Below, piece after piece: positions 10,696 through 22,862 of a stretch of 64,000 nucleotides of DNA. Below the pieces are notes generated by a model that ran no database searches, was not told where the DNA came from, and was given only the letters and a program-made list of their open reading frames with translations. The translations under genes were made by a program, and so were the position numbers. How positions within the stretch are numbered: the stretch's first letter is position 1; each line of letters opens with the position of its first letter. Source of the DNA: Cryptomeria japonica (Eukaryota > Streptophyta > Pinopsida > Cupressales > Cupressaceae); assembly GCF_030272615.1 (NCBI RefSeq), contig NC_081405.1, positions 476,166,008 to 476,230,007 on the forward strand. The letters run 5' to 3'.

Positions 10696-13600
10696 TCATG
10701 CATTAGCTAATCTCATAAAAATATCATTGAAGTTCTGCTTCATCTATGATAAAGCATTTTCCCATGATTCTAGTATGTTAGCAGTATACTCAAATGTAGA
10801 CATCAATTGGGAATGGAATTCTTCCATTGAGCTTAGCGTGCAGGTTTCAAGAGTAGCAAGAATAGCTTATGCATTGGAGTGGTCTCTCTGAAGAATGTCG
10901 ACCTGTGAGGTGAGCTGACTCTTGAGCTCTTTTAGAGATCAGAGTCTCTTAGCCTTCTCATTATCATTCCTGTTCAATTTGTCATGCAAATCATCTACAT
11001 ACCGGTTAAAGGCATGAATGGAGTCCTGGAGTGGGACATATGCCTTGCATAACCTTTCTATTTCTTTCTTGGTTTCAAATTGACTCTTAGAAATGTCAGA
11101 ATAAAAGAAAGAAACATTGGAGGTAAAGGAAAGATACTTTCCTCCAGATTCAATAGCTTTCTTCAATAGACTTCCATTATTAGGTAGAGCCATTTTGCCA
11201 CTTTCAATGTTCTTTGCCAGTTAATCTCCATATTTCATCTTGTGGCTCTTCTCAGCAGATATTTGAGCAGCATCTTCAAGTGACTTGATTTGATTAGATG
11301 CATCTGCAACTAACTGGCCAAGTTTGCTAATGGGTGTAGGAAGATGTGCAACAGTTGTTTCTGGTAGTAAACTAGACAAAATTTATACTACATTCTAGAT
11401 TGTCTCTACTTCAATCCTTTGCTCTTTCAATCTCTTCTTGTGCACTCTAGATTGCATAACATTAGCAATCTTCATCATTTCTGACATGCTCAAAGTGTTC
11501 ATGTCAATGGGTCTTGAAATACCTAAAGAATCATCATCATCATCATCATCTTCTTCAAGTAGTTTCTACTTCGCCGGTTCAGGGGGTACACTCTTAATGA
11601 TAGCTCTTTCTATGTTTTGCTCTGTTGTCTCTCCAGGTAACTGAGTGACAACTTTCTCAATAGACTCCTTTTGAGTATTTTCAATGACCCATGGAGATTG
11701 GCATTTCTCCAGTTGTTTTGTTGCCGGTTCATTTTCCACTGTTAGCTGAATACCTGGTTGATCAACTAATGTAACCTATACTTTAGTGATTGTAGGAAGC
11801 TCCATATCTGGTGCAGTGATGTCTCTAGATAGATCTACCATATTCTAAACATCTTCATCAACAAGAATAATGGAATCATCCTTCTTCTTGATTGGATAGA
11901 CTATGTTAGATTGAACAACCTCCTCTTCATCCATTTCTAGTCGAGGAACATCATTTGTAGTATTATCCTTATTGCTAGAGTGGATGACTTCTTCCCTCTT
12001 TTTGATTACACAGGCTAGCTGATGTGTCTCAGTCTCAATAACTGCCCTTTTTGCATTAAGAAGCTTCAATCTTCTTATTTTAAAATCAAAATATACTTTG
12101 TATTGCTCAACTAAAGCACTAATTCCCTCCGATGATAGGTTGGGAAAATATTGTACAAATATTTCATCAATAATATTCTTTTCTAATTGAATAGCTCCCT
12201 CCCATTTATCTAAAGGAGTACTATAAAAAGAGATTGAAATATCTTTTTCCAATTCATGCGGAAATCTATTGTAATGAACCAAATAAGTTATTACCTATTG
12301 AGCAACTTTCTTCTTCTCATCTTCAGTGTAAGAATCAAAATATTCTTTGACATTGTCAAACCTATTTCTTCTTAATGTCTTCATTGTTCTCTCAAAAATT
12401 GTGTCAGGTTTGTAGGTAGCAATATCTATAGGTGTAGTTGCCTTCGGCACTACCTTGACCTTCTTGGGTGTTTTGCCAGTTGCTTTTTCCTTCTTTGGTT
12501 CTTTTTCAGAATCTGTACCCTCAGACTCCACTTGCAAAATCAATTTTCGATTTCTCTTCTTTGGTGCACTCTCCTTTACGTATACTTTATGTGTCGGTTC
12601 TTTTTTGGTTAGGACACTCCAAGTCACCCTTGTGGTCTTTTTCACATGAGACTTTTCATCAGACTTATTTTTATTTCCTTTCACATTAGCTACAGGTACA
12701 GTACCGGTTTCTGTTGGTGCAACTTGGACTGCCACAATGTCCAATTTTGCCTTCTTTTTATCTTTAGGCGATGCTAACAGGGTATTAGCATAGCCGACCA
12801 GTAAATCATGATTAACCTCATAGCTCATATCTTCCATCTCTTCCTCTCTAGGCTCAATTTATTGCATCAAGCAAAAGTCAGTGGTAATAGTGAAGACTAT
12901 GACTTTTTCAAAGTGTTTTACCACATCTTCAGGTAACCTCATTCCCATGCTCATCTTTTTCTGAAATTCATTAAAATACTTATTCATGACAGCTGAAAAA
13001 GTATTCTTCACAGCCTTAATGTTGTTCTTGATCTGTGCATTGATCGGTAGGTCTTTGGACCATTCAATGTCTCCAATACCTGGTAGGAAGTTCTGAAAAT
13101 AGAAAAATAACTTATCATATCTAAAAATAGCTGACCATATTTGAACTTTTGTGTGTTTTCCTTCTTAATGGATTGAAAATTTTGAAATAATTGCACTCTG
13201 ATGGCTTCACAGATATCATAATCTTCATTATCAATAATCATTCTATGTGCTGTGTGAATTGATGCAGATGGAACACTGTTAAGTCTACTGGAGTAAAATA
13301 CCTGGTATCCTATAACCATTGCTACTAGTTTCACTGCAAGGTCTCTAATATTGTTGATAGAAAAGGCACACTTATCAGATGTAGAACCAGTTAATTTGAA
13401 GAGTATCCTTTGAAATTCTTCTTAGCACAAGAATTTCACTAGTTGAAAAATAACATGTTACAGCCCTAATAGCTTCCTTGGTTATTGTATGAGTCCTTTC
13501 CAAATACATATTCTCTTTGTGGTCTCGACTCAAAATGATTCTTATGTGTTCTTCCTCAAAATCTTCAAGAAAGTAGGTGGCATTATGAAAACCTTTTTAA

Positions 13601-13848
13601 AAAACCCTAGCATATTTTGTTTCAATATTTCTACTCTTATCACAAAGTGATTTCAACTGTGTATAGATGTGTAGAGTTCCTAAATCTTCTATTTTGCAAT
13701 CTATATAGCTGGACAAGTCACCTTTGACCACAACACCACTCAGAACTTACGACAATGCATTATAAGACATATTTTGATCTTCCTTTAGAGCTTCCTTAGG
13801 GTCAGCAGTGATCATCAACCTCTCTACAAACTTACAAGTAGATGCCAC
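10696..13848 (-). pseudogene. TRG-3 ORF2, divergent homolog of TRG-1 ORF2
   Basis: About 1,051 codons. The probable start at 13846-13848 now reads GTG followed by GCATCTACT, where TRG-1 has ATGGCATCCACC. Collinear landmarks are CKIEDLG (TRG-1 CNIEELG), IRIILSRDH (TRG-1 IRIVLSRVH), TITKEAIRAVT (TRG-1 KITKEAMKVVT), DNEDYDICEAIR (TRG-1 DNAKIDICEWLK), a Lys-rich block near 12480-12680, and a coiled-coil C-terminus (IESGGKYLSF to the end). The segment 13008-13334 is in another frame, so there are at least two frameshifts, and several stops (for example 13747-13749). The low identity with the same order shows that ORF2 is an old and constant part of this family. Function unknown. Confidence 0.7.
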
Positions 13849-14297
13849 TCTAGATAAACAAGTTTTGAAGCGGTATACTCAAAGAAATACCTTGTTTCTT
13901 GTGTGTCGCTCTGTTTCCCGATTGAAATGCCCAAATGCACACCCGCTCACCTCTCTACAAATTTCAATTCAACTTGATTTCTCTAATGACAAAACAATTC
14001 GCCAATTGACACCAAGACAATCTTGTTCGGCTCTACAATTGCTTCAATTTTATTTCTTGAAAGAGTTAGGATAAAAAAGATAAAGTAAAACTTTCTTTTA
14101 TCCCTTTTTACCAACTGCAATAAATGCTTGCACTTTAGGTTACAAACCCTAATTTCACTGCTTAAGTGAAATACCGATTGATAACACGTCAACAAAAAGT
14201 CACCAAAATTCAAGATTCAAAAATTCTTTCCCACTTATTTTACAAGGGACCCGGAGATGTTTTACCATTAACCTTCCCCTAGCCATGTTAAACAGGC
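13849..14297 (-). other. TRG-3 spacer between gag and ORF2
   Basis: No convincing ORF. On the minus strand it corresponds to the untranslated spacer and leader seen in TRG-1 at 2217-2517. I see nothing else in it. Confidence 0.5.
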
Positions 14298-15578
14298 TTA
14301 AGTCACTAGTGTTGGGTTCTCTTCACTAGGTGAAGGAATAGTTTCTTCTTCAAGCGATTCATCACCTTTCTTTTTCCAAATCTGATTCATATCTTCTTTG
14401 GTTTCCTCAACATCAACTTTTTGCTTGCCTTTCTGATCCTTGAAAGAGTTCACCGGTCTGCTATTTCTTGATCTACAAAACTTTGCTAAGTGCCTCGATT
14501 TTTTGCAATAGTAACAGACCATACCAAATGATCTCCAGGGTCCTACATTTCCTCTTCATGTTCTTCTTCTGTAGTTCATATCCACATGACCAAAGTTATT
14601 ATAGAAGGTACAAACAACATTTGTTACCTTTTCCATCTTGAATGGACTAAACCAGTTGCCATAGGATCTTTGCCAATTCAGGTTTACCCGGTTATCAAAG
14701 TTCCTTATCCAGTCACCATTTGGTCTAGGATGCATGTGTGGTATAGGATTGTTTTCTCCATATCTACACTCAACATGTCTATGCCCATGCATTCCACATG
14801 TGAACCAATGACCTTCAAACTTTCTAGACACATACCTAGCATTAGTATTGTAATTTGCATTTTTGTTAGGTTTGTCTCTACTTACATTTGCAGTATGACC
14901 AGGCTTATGACAAACAAAGAAGACATGTTTAAAAACCTTCTTACCGGTAGTCTTTTTTACTTTAGGAGTAGTTTTGTTCTTTGTATCAGAGGACTCACCT
15001 TTTTCAGTTGTATGAAAACCAAGTCCAAAGATATCACCCTTCATTCTCTATGATTTAATTTGTTCTTCCAGCATGGTAGAACTTTTGATGAACTTCTCCA
15101 ATTTCTCATTGGCTTCAGTAAGCTTTTTGACAATATCTTCATTATGCTTAGACAGGTTCTCTTTCAAAGACAATGCGAGCTCAAGATCTAGCTTTAGGTT
15201 CTCCTTTTCTTTTGTTTCAGCAATCAAGTCCTCTTGCATAGTGTCTTTTTCCTGTTTGATCTTTATAATCTCTTGATCTCTTACCTTGATAAGATCTTCA
15301 GCAGCTCTCCTGGCTTCCAGTTCCTGACTCATGCGGATAGTGAGACCTTCTATCTCTCTCCTTAGATTGAGTTTCTCATTGTTCACCTTTTCAACTTCAT
15401 CTACTAAAGATTCAATATTGGCTTCATCTGAAGAACTATTATCAGATATTTCTAACAATTTTTCAAATAGCTCTCTCCTTTTGACTTGAGAAACTTTTAG
15501 TTTACCCCTAAGGGATTAAACTTAATTTCTGCTAGCTTCTAGCTCTCTAACCATCTTGAAGTAGCTCTTGTCCCCCAT
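14298..15578 (-). pseudogene. TRG-3 gag-like ORF: coiled coil plus degraded zinc knuckles
   Basis: One frame of 427 codons from MGDKSYF at 15578 to the TAA at 14298. An early pair of stops lies at 15516-15524; the next stretch (DEVEKVNNEKLNLRREIEG and onward) is a long coiled coil to about 15060. A stop at 15048 is followed by KGDIFGLGF, matching the TRG-1 phrase KGDTSGIGF, then four knuckle relics: CHKPGHTANVS, CGMHGHRHVEC, a CTFYNNFGH form, and CYYCKKSRHLAKFC. None is a perfect CCHC. No frameshift is seen. The role is inferred as in TRG-1. Confidence 0.75.
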
Positions 15579-15625
15579 GGTAGTTTCAAGACTCCCTTCT
15601 AAGCAATTAGGCTTCAAAGAAGTTA

Positions 15626-15638
15626 GGCTTTGATACCA
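15626..15638 (-). other. TRG-3 primer binding site
   Basis: The minus strand reads TGGTATCAAAGCC two bases after the 5' LTR; one base differs from the initiator-Met consensus. Confidence 0.88.
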
Positions 15639-15640
15639 AT

Positions 15641-16739
15641 TGATGGACTTGAAAAGCACTGAGAGGGGGGGGTGAATCAGTGACACCAAACAAAACACTA
15701 CTTCAAACACTAACCAGTAGATGAACTTAACCAAGCATTTAAACAAAATACATGCTATCCAAAATGATATAATAACATCCACAAAAATTAAAGCATCCAC
15801 CATAACATAAATGTTTTATACGTGGAAAACCCAAATAGGTAAAAACCACAGTGAGATGGAACTCACAAGTTAACTATATGCAATAATAGATAATTGATCG
15901 GTTAAGGCCTTACAAAGTGCTCTGCTAGGAGAGAATCTTGTTAGAGATCCCAAGCTTTATTAGAAGCTTATACCCTATTAAGAGTACTACCCTATTAGGA
16001 GTAACTTGGCTGGAGGATTTGACAATCCAAACTAATGGATCACCTTGTTAGAGGATTTGTACAATGAAGCTTGTTAGAGCTTACCCGGTTAGGGGATTTG
16101 ATTCTATTGTAATGATTAGAAAACAACAAGAATGGTTTTGATCTGTTCTGAGTAGCACAATATTTGCTTGATCGTATCATTATAAGTACATTCAAGAGTA
16201 CTCTTCATCTTAAAACTTATCGCTCTTCAACAAAAGCTTTCACTCTTTATGCATATCAATATTCGCATAATCTCCTCTCTATATCTATCAGTTTCAAATG
16301 ATTTGCTAAGATGTCTTTAAATAGACATTCAAATCTTATGTTGGCCTAAGGAAATCAAAACACAATTTCCTAGGTGCAGTGTATCTAGACAAGTAATCAT
16401 AACTCATTACAAAAATGACCGTCAAGAAGTCGGTGTTGTTAACTCATCACAAAATCAGATACTGGTTAGAACAGTCAATACCAATTGGAACAAAACATGT
16501 GATCCGTTGTCCTAGAATCTTCCGCTTGATCTCCATCTTCATCTTCATCTTCATTTTGATGTCGACTTAGTGTAGCCACAAGTTATCTCTTAAGCACATA
16601 TCGGTTGACACAGAGTACCAGTTGATAATGTAAACCAATTGAAGTTACACCGGTAGTCAATGTAATCATATGTGTGTGTGAGAGTGTTTCATCAATGACA
16701 ACAAGTGATGAATACATTACAATCATCATCAAGCCAATA
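15641..16739 (-). repeat. TRG-3 5' LTR
   Basis: Minus strand TATTGGCTTGATG to CCATCA. It contains the shared U5 module (GTGGTTTTTACC, then GGGTTTTCCACG, then GATTCACCCCCC) between 15855 and 15660. A (CATCTT)n-like run near 16535 is shared with the 3' LTR fragment. It is nearly twice the TRG-1 LTR in length after allowing for tandem 'rest-of-leader' sequence. Confidence 0.88.
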
Positions 16740-18170
16740 GGGTCATCCTTGGATACATGAAATGCAAGAAGTATCTTCAACATACCATCAGTGTGTCAAA
16801 TTCCTATATAATGGACTAGAAATTTTCATATCTACCAATAATAATCCTTTTCAACATTGCAATGCTACGGGCGCGGCTCAAGATAGTCTAGTTCCACACA
16901 ACAGCGAAGCTCCAACTTCCTCAGCATTAAATCATCATCAAGAAAAGCTCGTCTTTATCCATGGACTTCAAACAAGATAAAAATCAAAGAGCAAGGCATG
17001 GGAGAATACTCTTTTGAACCCATGTGTCTATCCAAATTGTCAACATCACCAAAATATCATGGACAACCTTCTACATCGACACATCAAGCAACACAACCCA
17101 TCACCAAGTTTGATGGCAAATTTATCCAATTGGGAACACTAGCAAATGAATTAGGAGAGAAAGACATCCTTAGTTGGCTATACAAGGATGAGGAAGAGGT
17201 CAAAGCTGCTACTCTAGAGGTGGCCATACCAACACAACAATATGGAAAAGGATTCTTGATCATGCAATGGATGGGATACAACGACAAAGGCCCTATAGGC
17301 AAGCGTCAAGAAGGCATTACATAACCACTAGAACCTCCTTCACAATTTTCTTGAGACAAAATAGGACTGGGATATAGATGCAGCATACCACCTAGGCACA
17401 AACAAACTAAGTATCAAAAACCTCAGTGGAAAGAAAAGAAGAAATACAATGAGAACTCATGGAAAGTGACACTACACCAAGTAGAAGAAACAAAAAGGAA
17501 AGAGAGAGACCACCAAGAAAAAGAGAAATGACAAGAGGAACTAGTCATTCAAAGGTAAGAAACATCTTATGAGAAAGTGCATTATGTACAGGAACCTATT
17601 CAAAACAAGGCAGAGTCATCATCCAGAGAAATCATTACTCCCCAAGGAGAAACAATGTATGAACAAATGCAAAGGGTACAAGAAGGCTCTAATTTTGAAT
17701 CAGAAAAAACTACAAGACTGGTATCAATTATCAGAGATCTTTTCTCACCCTTCAATGTACCTATCAGCAGCACTGAAAGACTCTAGGACAGTACTTCTGA
17801 AACTAATTCTAATGACTATGAATGGGGCAGTTGTTCAAATACTTCTGAGGATGTAGAAGAAGGTACAATCCATTCACACACCCCTTTCTCAAGAGGGACA
17901 AGGCGTAGAGTCTCGATTACTTGAATTCAGACCATGAAATATCTATGAGGCTAAGGAAAACAAGCAGCGGCACTACGAACAAGTCTACACTGAAGATGAT
18001 ACCATCGAAGACCTTCACAATATCATTAACCTAACCAACATCCCAAACAACTTTAACACTACCTCTATCATGACACTTACCGCAGCCGATCTTGACCCAC
18101 CAAATGACTCTCTACCACTCGTATTTCCTGATTTGATAGACTGGGAAGAACTTGAAAAACCCTGATATAC
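16740..18170 (+). pseudogene. Tat-1 pro-pol connector with G-patch-like motif
   Basis: Starts mid-protein with LGYIHEMQEVSSTYHQ, a phrase typical of Tat polyproteins upstream of RT. Around 17250-17305 the phrase MQWMGYNDKGPIGKRQEG resembles a G-patch (Gly-rich RNA-binding) segment, as known from several Tat elements. The later part is low in conservation and has frameshifts between about 17786 and 18150. It ends near PDIPIFPDDES, the acidic stretch before RT. It was cut at its left by TRG-3. Protease active-site residues are not in the window. Confidence 0.65.
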
Positions 18171-19950
18171 CTATTTTCCCAGATGATGAATCCATTGTCT
18201 ATTACCTATGTATAGTCAACTTGGAAACATGCTCTACTAGCGAACACAATAATGATATCTGCAATCGGGAGAGTGCCAAGTCTCTCAGTCATAAAAATGA
18301 AAGAAACAAAGGATCTAATGCTGAAAACCATTCAATGGAAGCATTAGATCACAAAAAAGTCAAAATAAAGGATGCATCTAAGGGTGAAAAACTTTTTAAG
18401 GCACCTAAGGATGGGAGACTTGACACTCTTCTAGAACACTATCAAGAGAAGTCACCCATATTGATTGAGCCAACTCAATCAATAAACATCGGTACAAAAG
18501 AAACAACTAAAAACATACACCTAGCAAAATCATTGATAGAAGAGGAACAACCATAGTTTATTAGATTCTTCAAAGAAAAGAAAATCAATTTTGTTTGGTC
18601 CTATGCTGATATGCCGAGAATAGATCTGAACCTAATCATGCATCATTTATCTATTTCTCCAGGAGCTAATCCAGTCAAGCAGAAGTTAAGAAAGATGAAT
18701 CTGCATGTAGCATTAATGGTCAAAGCTAAACTAAAGAAGTTATTAGATGTTAGATTCATTCAACCTATAGACTATGCTGAATGGATTTCAAACATTGAAC
18801 CAGTTTCAAAACTAGATGGAAGCATCAAAATATACATGGATTTTAGAGATGTCAACAAAGCTTGTCTAAAGGATGACTTTCCTTTGCCCATCATTGACAT
18901 AATTGTGGACCTAATAACAAGCCATGCAATTCTATCATTAATGAATGGTTTCTCTGGCTATAATCAAATCAAGATAGCTCCAAAGGATCAAGATAGAACT
19001 ACGTTCACCTATCATTGGGGAATGTATTGTTAGAACGTCATGCCTTTTGGCTTGAAGAATGTTGGGGCAACTTATCAAAGAGCAATGACAAAAGTCTTTC
19101 ATGATATGATGCATACCTTCATGGAGGACTATGTGGATGATTTACTAGCTAAGTCATTCACCCGAGCAGAACATCTGGGCATATTAGATAAAATCTTTCA
19201 AAGATTGGAGCAATTCCAAGTCAGGCTAAACCCTAAGAAGTGTGTCTTTGGGGTGACATCAGGTAAACTATTATGATACATTGTGTCTGGAAAAGGCATT
19301 GAAGTAGATCCAGCGAAGGTACAGGTCATCATGGAGATGCCACCTCCTAGGAAAATTAGTCAACTCTGATCTCTACAAGAATGACTATAGTCTATTAGGC
19401 GATTCGTAGCCCAACTAGCAGATAAAAGTCCACCATTCAATCATTTGCTACATAAGAACATACCATTTCAATGGGAAGCCAAGTATGCGGAATCACTCTA
19501 TCAACTCAAGCAATATCTAATGAATCCACCAGTTCTGGTACCACCCATAGCAAGGAAGTCACTCATTCTCTAAATATCAACAACAAAAGTATCATTGGGG
19601 GCACTGTTAGCACAAGAAGATCAAGAAGGCAAGGAACGAGCTATATATTACATCAGTGGGACATTAAATGGATTTGAGCTAAATTACACATTCATTGAGA
19701 AGGCTTGTTTAGCTGTGGTATTGGCCTCTCAAAAGTTCTGCCATTACATGCTAGCTCACACAATAAAGCTAGTATAAAAAAATGATCTTCTCAAGTATTT
19801 ACTCAACAAAGCAACTCTTACAGACCGACTAGCTAAATGGGTCATGATTCTCAATGAATTTGATATCCAATACATAGAGTGTCAGGCTATCAAGGGACAG
19901 GTAATTGCAAATCAACTAGCTAAAGCACCACTACCAGATAAACAACCAAT
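18171..19950 (+). pseudogene. Tat-1 reverse transcriptase and first RNase H
   Basis: Mostly one frame. RT begins about 18611. Conserved pieces are WISNIEPVSK, MDFRDVNKAC, PLPIID, MPFGLKNVGATYQRAM and the catalytic box YVDDLL near 19130. A stop at 19031-19033 replaces the Trp before NVMPFGLK. The RNase H part has GALLAQEDQEGKERAIYYIS (about 19595-19655) and the FIEKACLAVV helix. Several further stops lie near 19276, 19370 and 19575. It would have copied the element RNA; it is now inactive. The TYQRAM and DFRDVNKAC forms are characteristic of Ty3/Gypsy RT. Confidence 0.88.
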
Positions 19951-19954
19951 GTAG

Positions 19955-20460
19955 GTGGAATTTCCAAACATGGATGTCCTTACTGTTGCACTCAAGCAAT
20001 GGACCATGTACTTTGATGGTTCTTATACCCAACATGGATCAGGTGTCGGCATCTTGTTCATCACTCCTGAAGGACACACTATTCCAAGATCGTATAGGCT
20101 TATGTTTTCATACACCAATAACATCGCTGAGTGTGAAGCCCTGGTCACAAGAATCAAAATGGCAGTGGAATGGAGAATCACGGAATTAGGAGTCTATGGA
20201 TATTCTCAACTGGTTATAAATCCAATCAACAATGAATGTCAGACAAAGGATGACAAGATGTTGCCATACAAAAGAATGGTGGATGACTTCAAACAATAAT
20301 TTGTACACATCACCTTCAAGAAAATACCAAGGTTGTACAATAGAGAAGCCAATGCAATGGCCACTATCGCTTCACTACTACAAATTCCAGAGAAACAGAG
20401 TCATTATGAGTTCCTAGTAGAGCAGTTGTTTTCCCCGGCCTATGACAATTCTACTTCCCA
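19955..20460 (+). pseudogene. Tat-1 second (archaeal-type) RNase H
   Basis: After the first RNase H comes WTMYFDGSYTQHGSGVGILF, then NNIAECEAL and YGYSQLVI. These correspond to the D, E and D catalytic blocks of the additional RNase H found only in Tat/Ogre elements. The third acidic residue (DSQLV in relatives, from memory of the family) is Tyr here, so the site is broken in addition to upstream stops. A stop follows at 20297-20299. This domain assigns the lineage. Confidence 0.85.
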
Positions 20461-21745
20461 CATCATCTATGCCTTAACTAGTCTAGACTGCCCTCTATAC
20501 AGGACAATCTATGAATATCTTAAAACCAATACCCTACCACTTGACCTATCTCATAACCAAAAATGCAACTTTATCCGGGAGGCCGCCCATTATACCTTAA
20601 CCACTGACACACTTTACTGTCAAGGTCTAGATGGTACTCTTCTTCATTACCTTGATCGTAATGAATCTCTCTTCTTTACATGAGCTTCATGAGGGTATAT
20701 GTGGAGCACATTCAAGTGGTCCTACTCTCGTTAAAAAAATTCTAAGAATGGGATATTACTGGCGGACAATGGAGAAAGACTCTTATCAATTTGCAAAGAA
20801 ATTTCCTAAGTGCCAAATTCATGGAAATCTTATCCATGCAACAACACAAGAGTTGCATCCATTTACAACATCTTGGCCTTTCTGTCAGTGGGGACTTGAT
20901 TCAGTAGGGAAAATCCATCCTTCCTCTTAAAATGGATACAATTTCATTATCACTGCAACAAAGTATTTCACAAAATGGATTGAAGCAGTCCCAATGACCA
21001 TAGTAACTGGAAAACATATTTCCTCATTTATTCTCAATTATCTAATTTGCAGATATGGCATTCCAAGTTCCATCATCACTGACAACAGGAATCCCTTTAA
21101 AAAGAAGGATGTACAAGAGCTATGTGAGTGATTCAAAATCCAACATCAGTTCTCTACACCTTACTACCCATAGGGGAATTATCAAGTAGAAGCATCAAAT
21201 AAAATAATCTTGAAAATTCTAAAGAAAATAGTAAATGATGTAGATAAGGATTGGCATGTACAACTCAATCTGACACTCTGGGCATGCAGGACTAGAATTC
21301 GGACACCTATAGGGGCTACACCATATTCATTAGTGTATGGATCAAAAGCAATTCTACCTCTTGAGGTAGAAATTCCACCACTCAGAGTATCTTTGAAAGG
21401 CCTCATACCAGATGAGGAGTATCGGGTAAATAGACTACATGAACTAGAGCTTCTGGATGAAAAACAACATGCCTATGATCATCTCAAGGTATACCAACAA
21501 TGCATGTGCAGAAGCTACAACCACATAGTCATCCCTAGGGTTTTTTAAGTCGGTGATCTTGTACTCAAAGAAAACCCCAGAAATCAATAGGATCGAGAAA
21601 AGAAGGGAAAGTTTGAACCTAATTAGTTAGGTCCCTTTGTCATCATATTAGCCTATGGATCAGGCACCTATCAGCTAACAACTTTAGAAGGAGATGTTCT
21701 TGATGAACCAACCAACAACATCCATCTGAAGAAATTCTACACTTG
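20461..21745 (+). pseudogene. Tat-1 integrase
   Basis: The zinc-binding part spans about 20685-20830 (HEGICGAHSSG, MGYYWRTM, PKCQIHGN); one zinc-ligand Cys before PKCQ is Phe. The core has GLDSVGKI (D), IITDNRNP (D) and QVEASNK (E), with stops near 20928, 21130 and 21170. The C-terminal part runs through TPYSLVYGSKAILPLEVEIP to NIHLKKFYT at 21742. A frameshift near 20680 joins it to the upstream frame. No chromodomain is seen, as expected for Tat. Confidence 0.85.
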
Positions 21746-22722
21746 AGTGGTCTAAATTCATGGAAAAAGTGAAAAATACAAAAAATAAAATTAAAAAAAA
21801 TACAAAAAAATAAAAAAAACAACAAAAAAGTGCAATAAAAACAAGTGGTGAAAACTTGGCAATAGGCACTATTTGTGAGAGAACAACTCCTCTATCGATC
21901 ACTACTCATATCTTTTACATCCCTCCAAAGTCAAATCTAATGGCCATTGCCCAACACATTTTACGCAACATTATCTCGGACATACTTAGCGTAGTCACTG
22001 TACTTGATTATCTGAAGATCAGTTCATTATATCCCACCATGGCTTGGTGATCACTTTGTACTATATCCACACTAATAGATATCTCTAACTAGGGGCAGCA
22101 TTTCTCTCACTTCAAGCATTCCAACAAACGAACAAACAAGAATCACAGCATGCTAAGGAAATCCTATCAACAACAACTCATCGAGCAAGAAAACAAGACC
22201 ATTATCCAAATACAACTTTGACACACACATGATGGATGATTTTCTGAATTATAATTTGTTTACATCTAGCATGAAGTTTTGACTATTTTGTCTTAAAATT
22301 TTGAATCATTAGATCTCCTAAATTTCTCAACAATGCATCAACCTAGAGAAAAGCAAAAGGGGGAATTTGATATTTTTTGGGTTTTTTGTCTATGAGGCGA
22401 TCACTTGTACAGTGTAGATTTGTCTTGAGACATGATTGAAAACATATCATTGAAGATATTGTTCCACTTTGCACATAAAAATGGTTAACTCTTTTTTGTT
22501 TTACACAAGCAACACTCATGTCATCATGGTTTAATTATACCTCGACGCTTGTGTCGTCTTGCCATATCAAACTCTATGTAAGTATTACTTAGGTCATTAT
22601 GGTTCAATTATACCATTATGCTTGTATAAAATTCCAACATATCAAAAGCTCAATGATGACAAACCAAAATAGAGAAAAAACAAGTAACTAAACAGGAATT
22701 ACAATGACAAAATGAAGGTGAT
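21746..22722 (+). other. Tat-1 3' region, proximal part
   Basis: No ORF. An A-rich stretch lies at 21775-21845. A purine run GCAAAAGGGGGAATT at about 22352 is followed by TGATATTTTTTGGG and looks like a polypurine-tract/LTR junction, but the better supported junction is at 26914. It could be an internal plus-strand primer or a relic. Confidence 0.5.
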
Positions 22723-22862
22723 CATTTAGTTGCATATCATTTTAAACTTGCATTTAGCTGCATATCATTTTAAACTTGCATTTAGTTGCATATTATTTTA
22801 AACTTGCACTTAGTTGCATATCATTTTAAACTTGCACTTAGTTGGATATCATTTTAAAGAAA
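22723..22862 (+). repeat. Tandem repeat, 28-bp unit, five copies
   Basis: The unit CATTTAGTTGCATATCATTT plus TAAACTTG starts at 22723, 22751, 22779, 22807 and 22835. Differences are single bases; the last copy decays. Tandem arrays in the 3' region are a known habit of Ogre/Tat elements. Confidence 0.92.

Larger units (their letters stand above)
10136..16739 (-). mobile_element. TRG-3, pol-less LTR element of a divergent subfamily
   Basis: Minus-strand order from the right: 5' LTR 15641-16739, primer site 15626-15638, gag-like ORF 15578-14298, ORF2 13848-10696, polypurine tract 10421-10433, partial 3' LTR 10136-10420. It has the same plan as TRG-1 but strongly diverged proteins, and no pol motifs were seen. 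It lies in Tat-1, whose coding sequence resumes at 16740. The 5' outer end reads TATTGG while the inner copy keeps TGTTGG. Confidence 0.85.

Noticed and set aside
14586-15053. Plus-strand ORF over the TRG-3 gag
   Set aside because: Antisense to the knuckle region; no homology and no conserved counterpart in TRG-1 or TRG-4.
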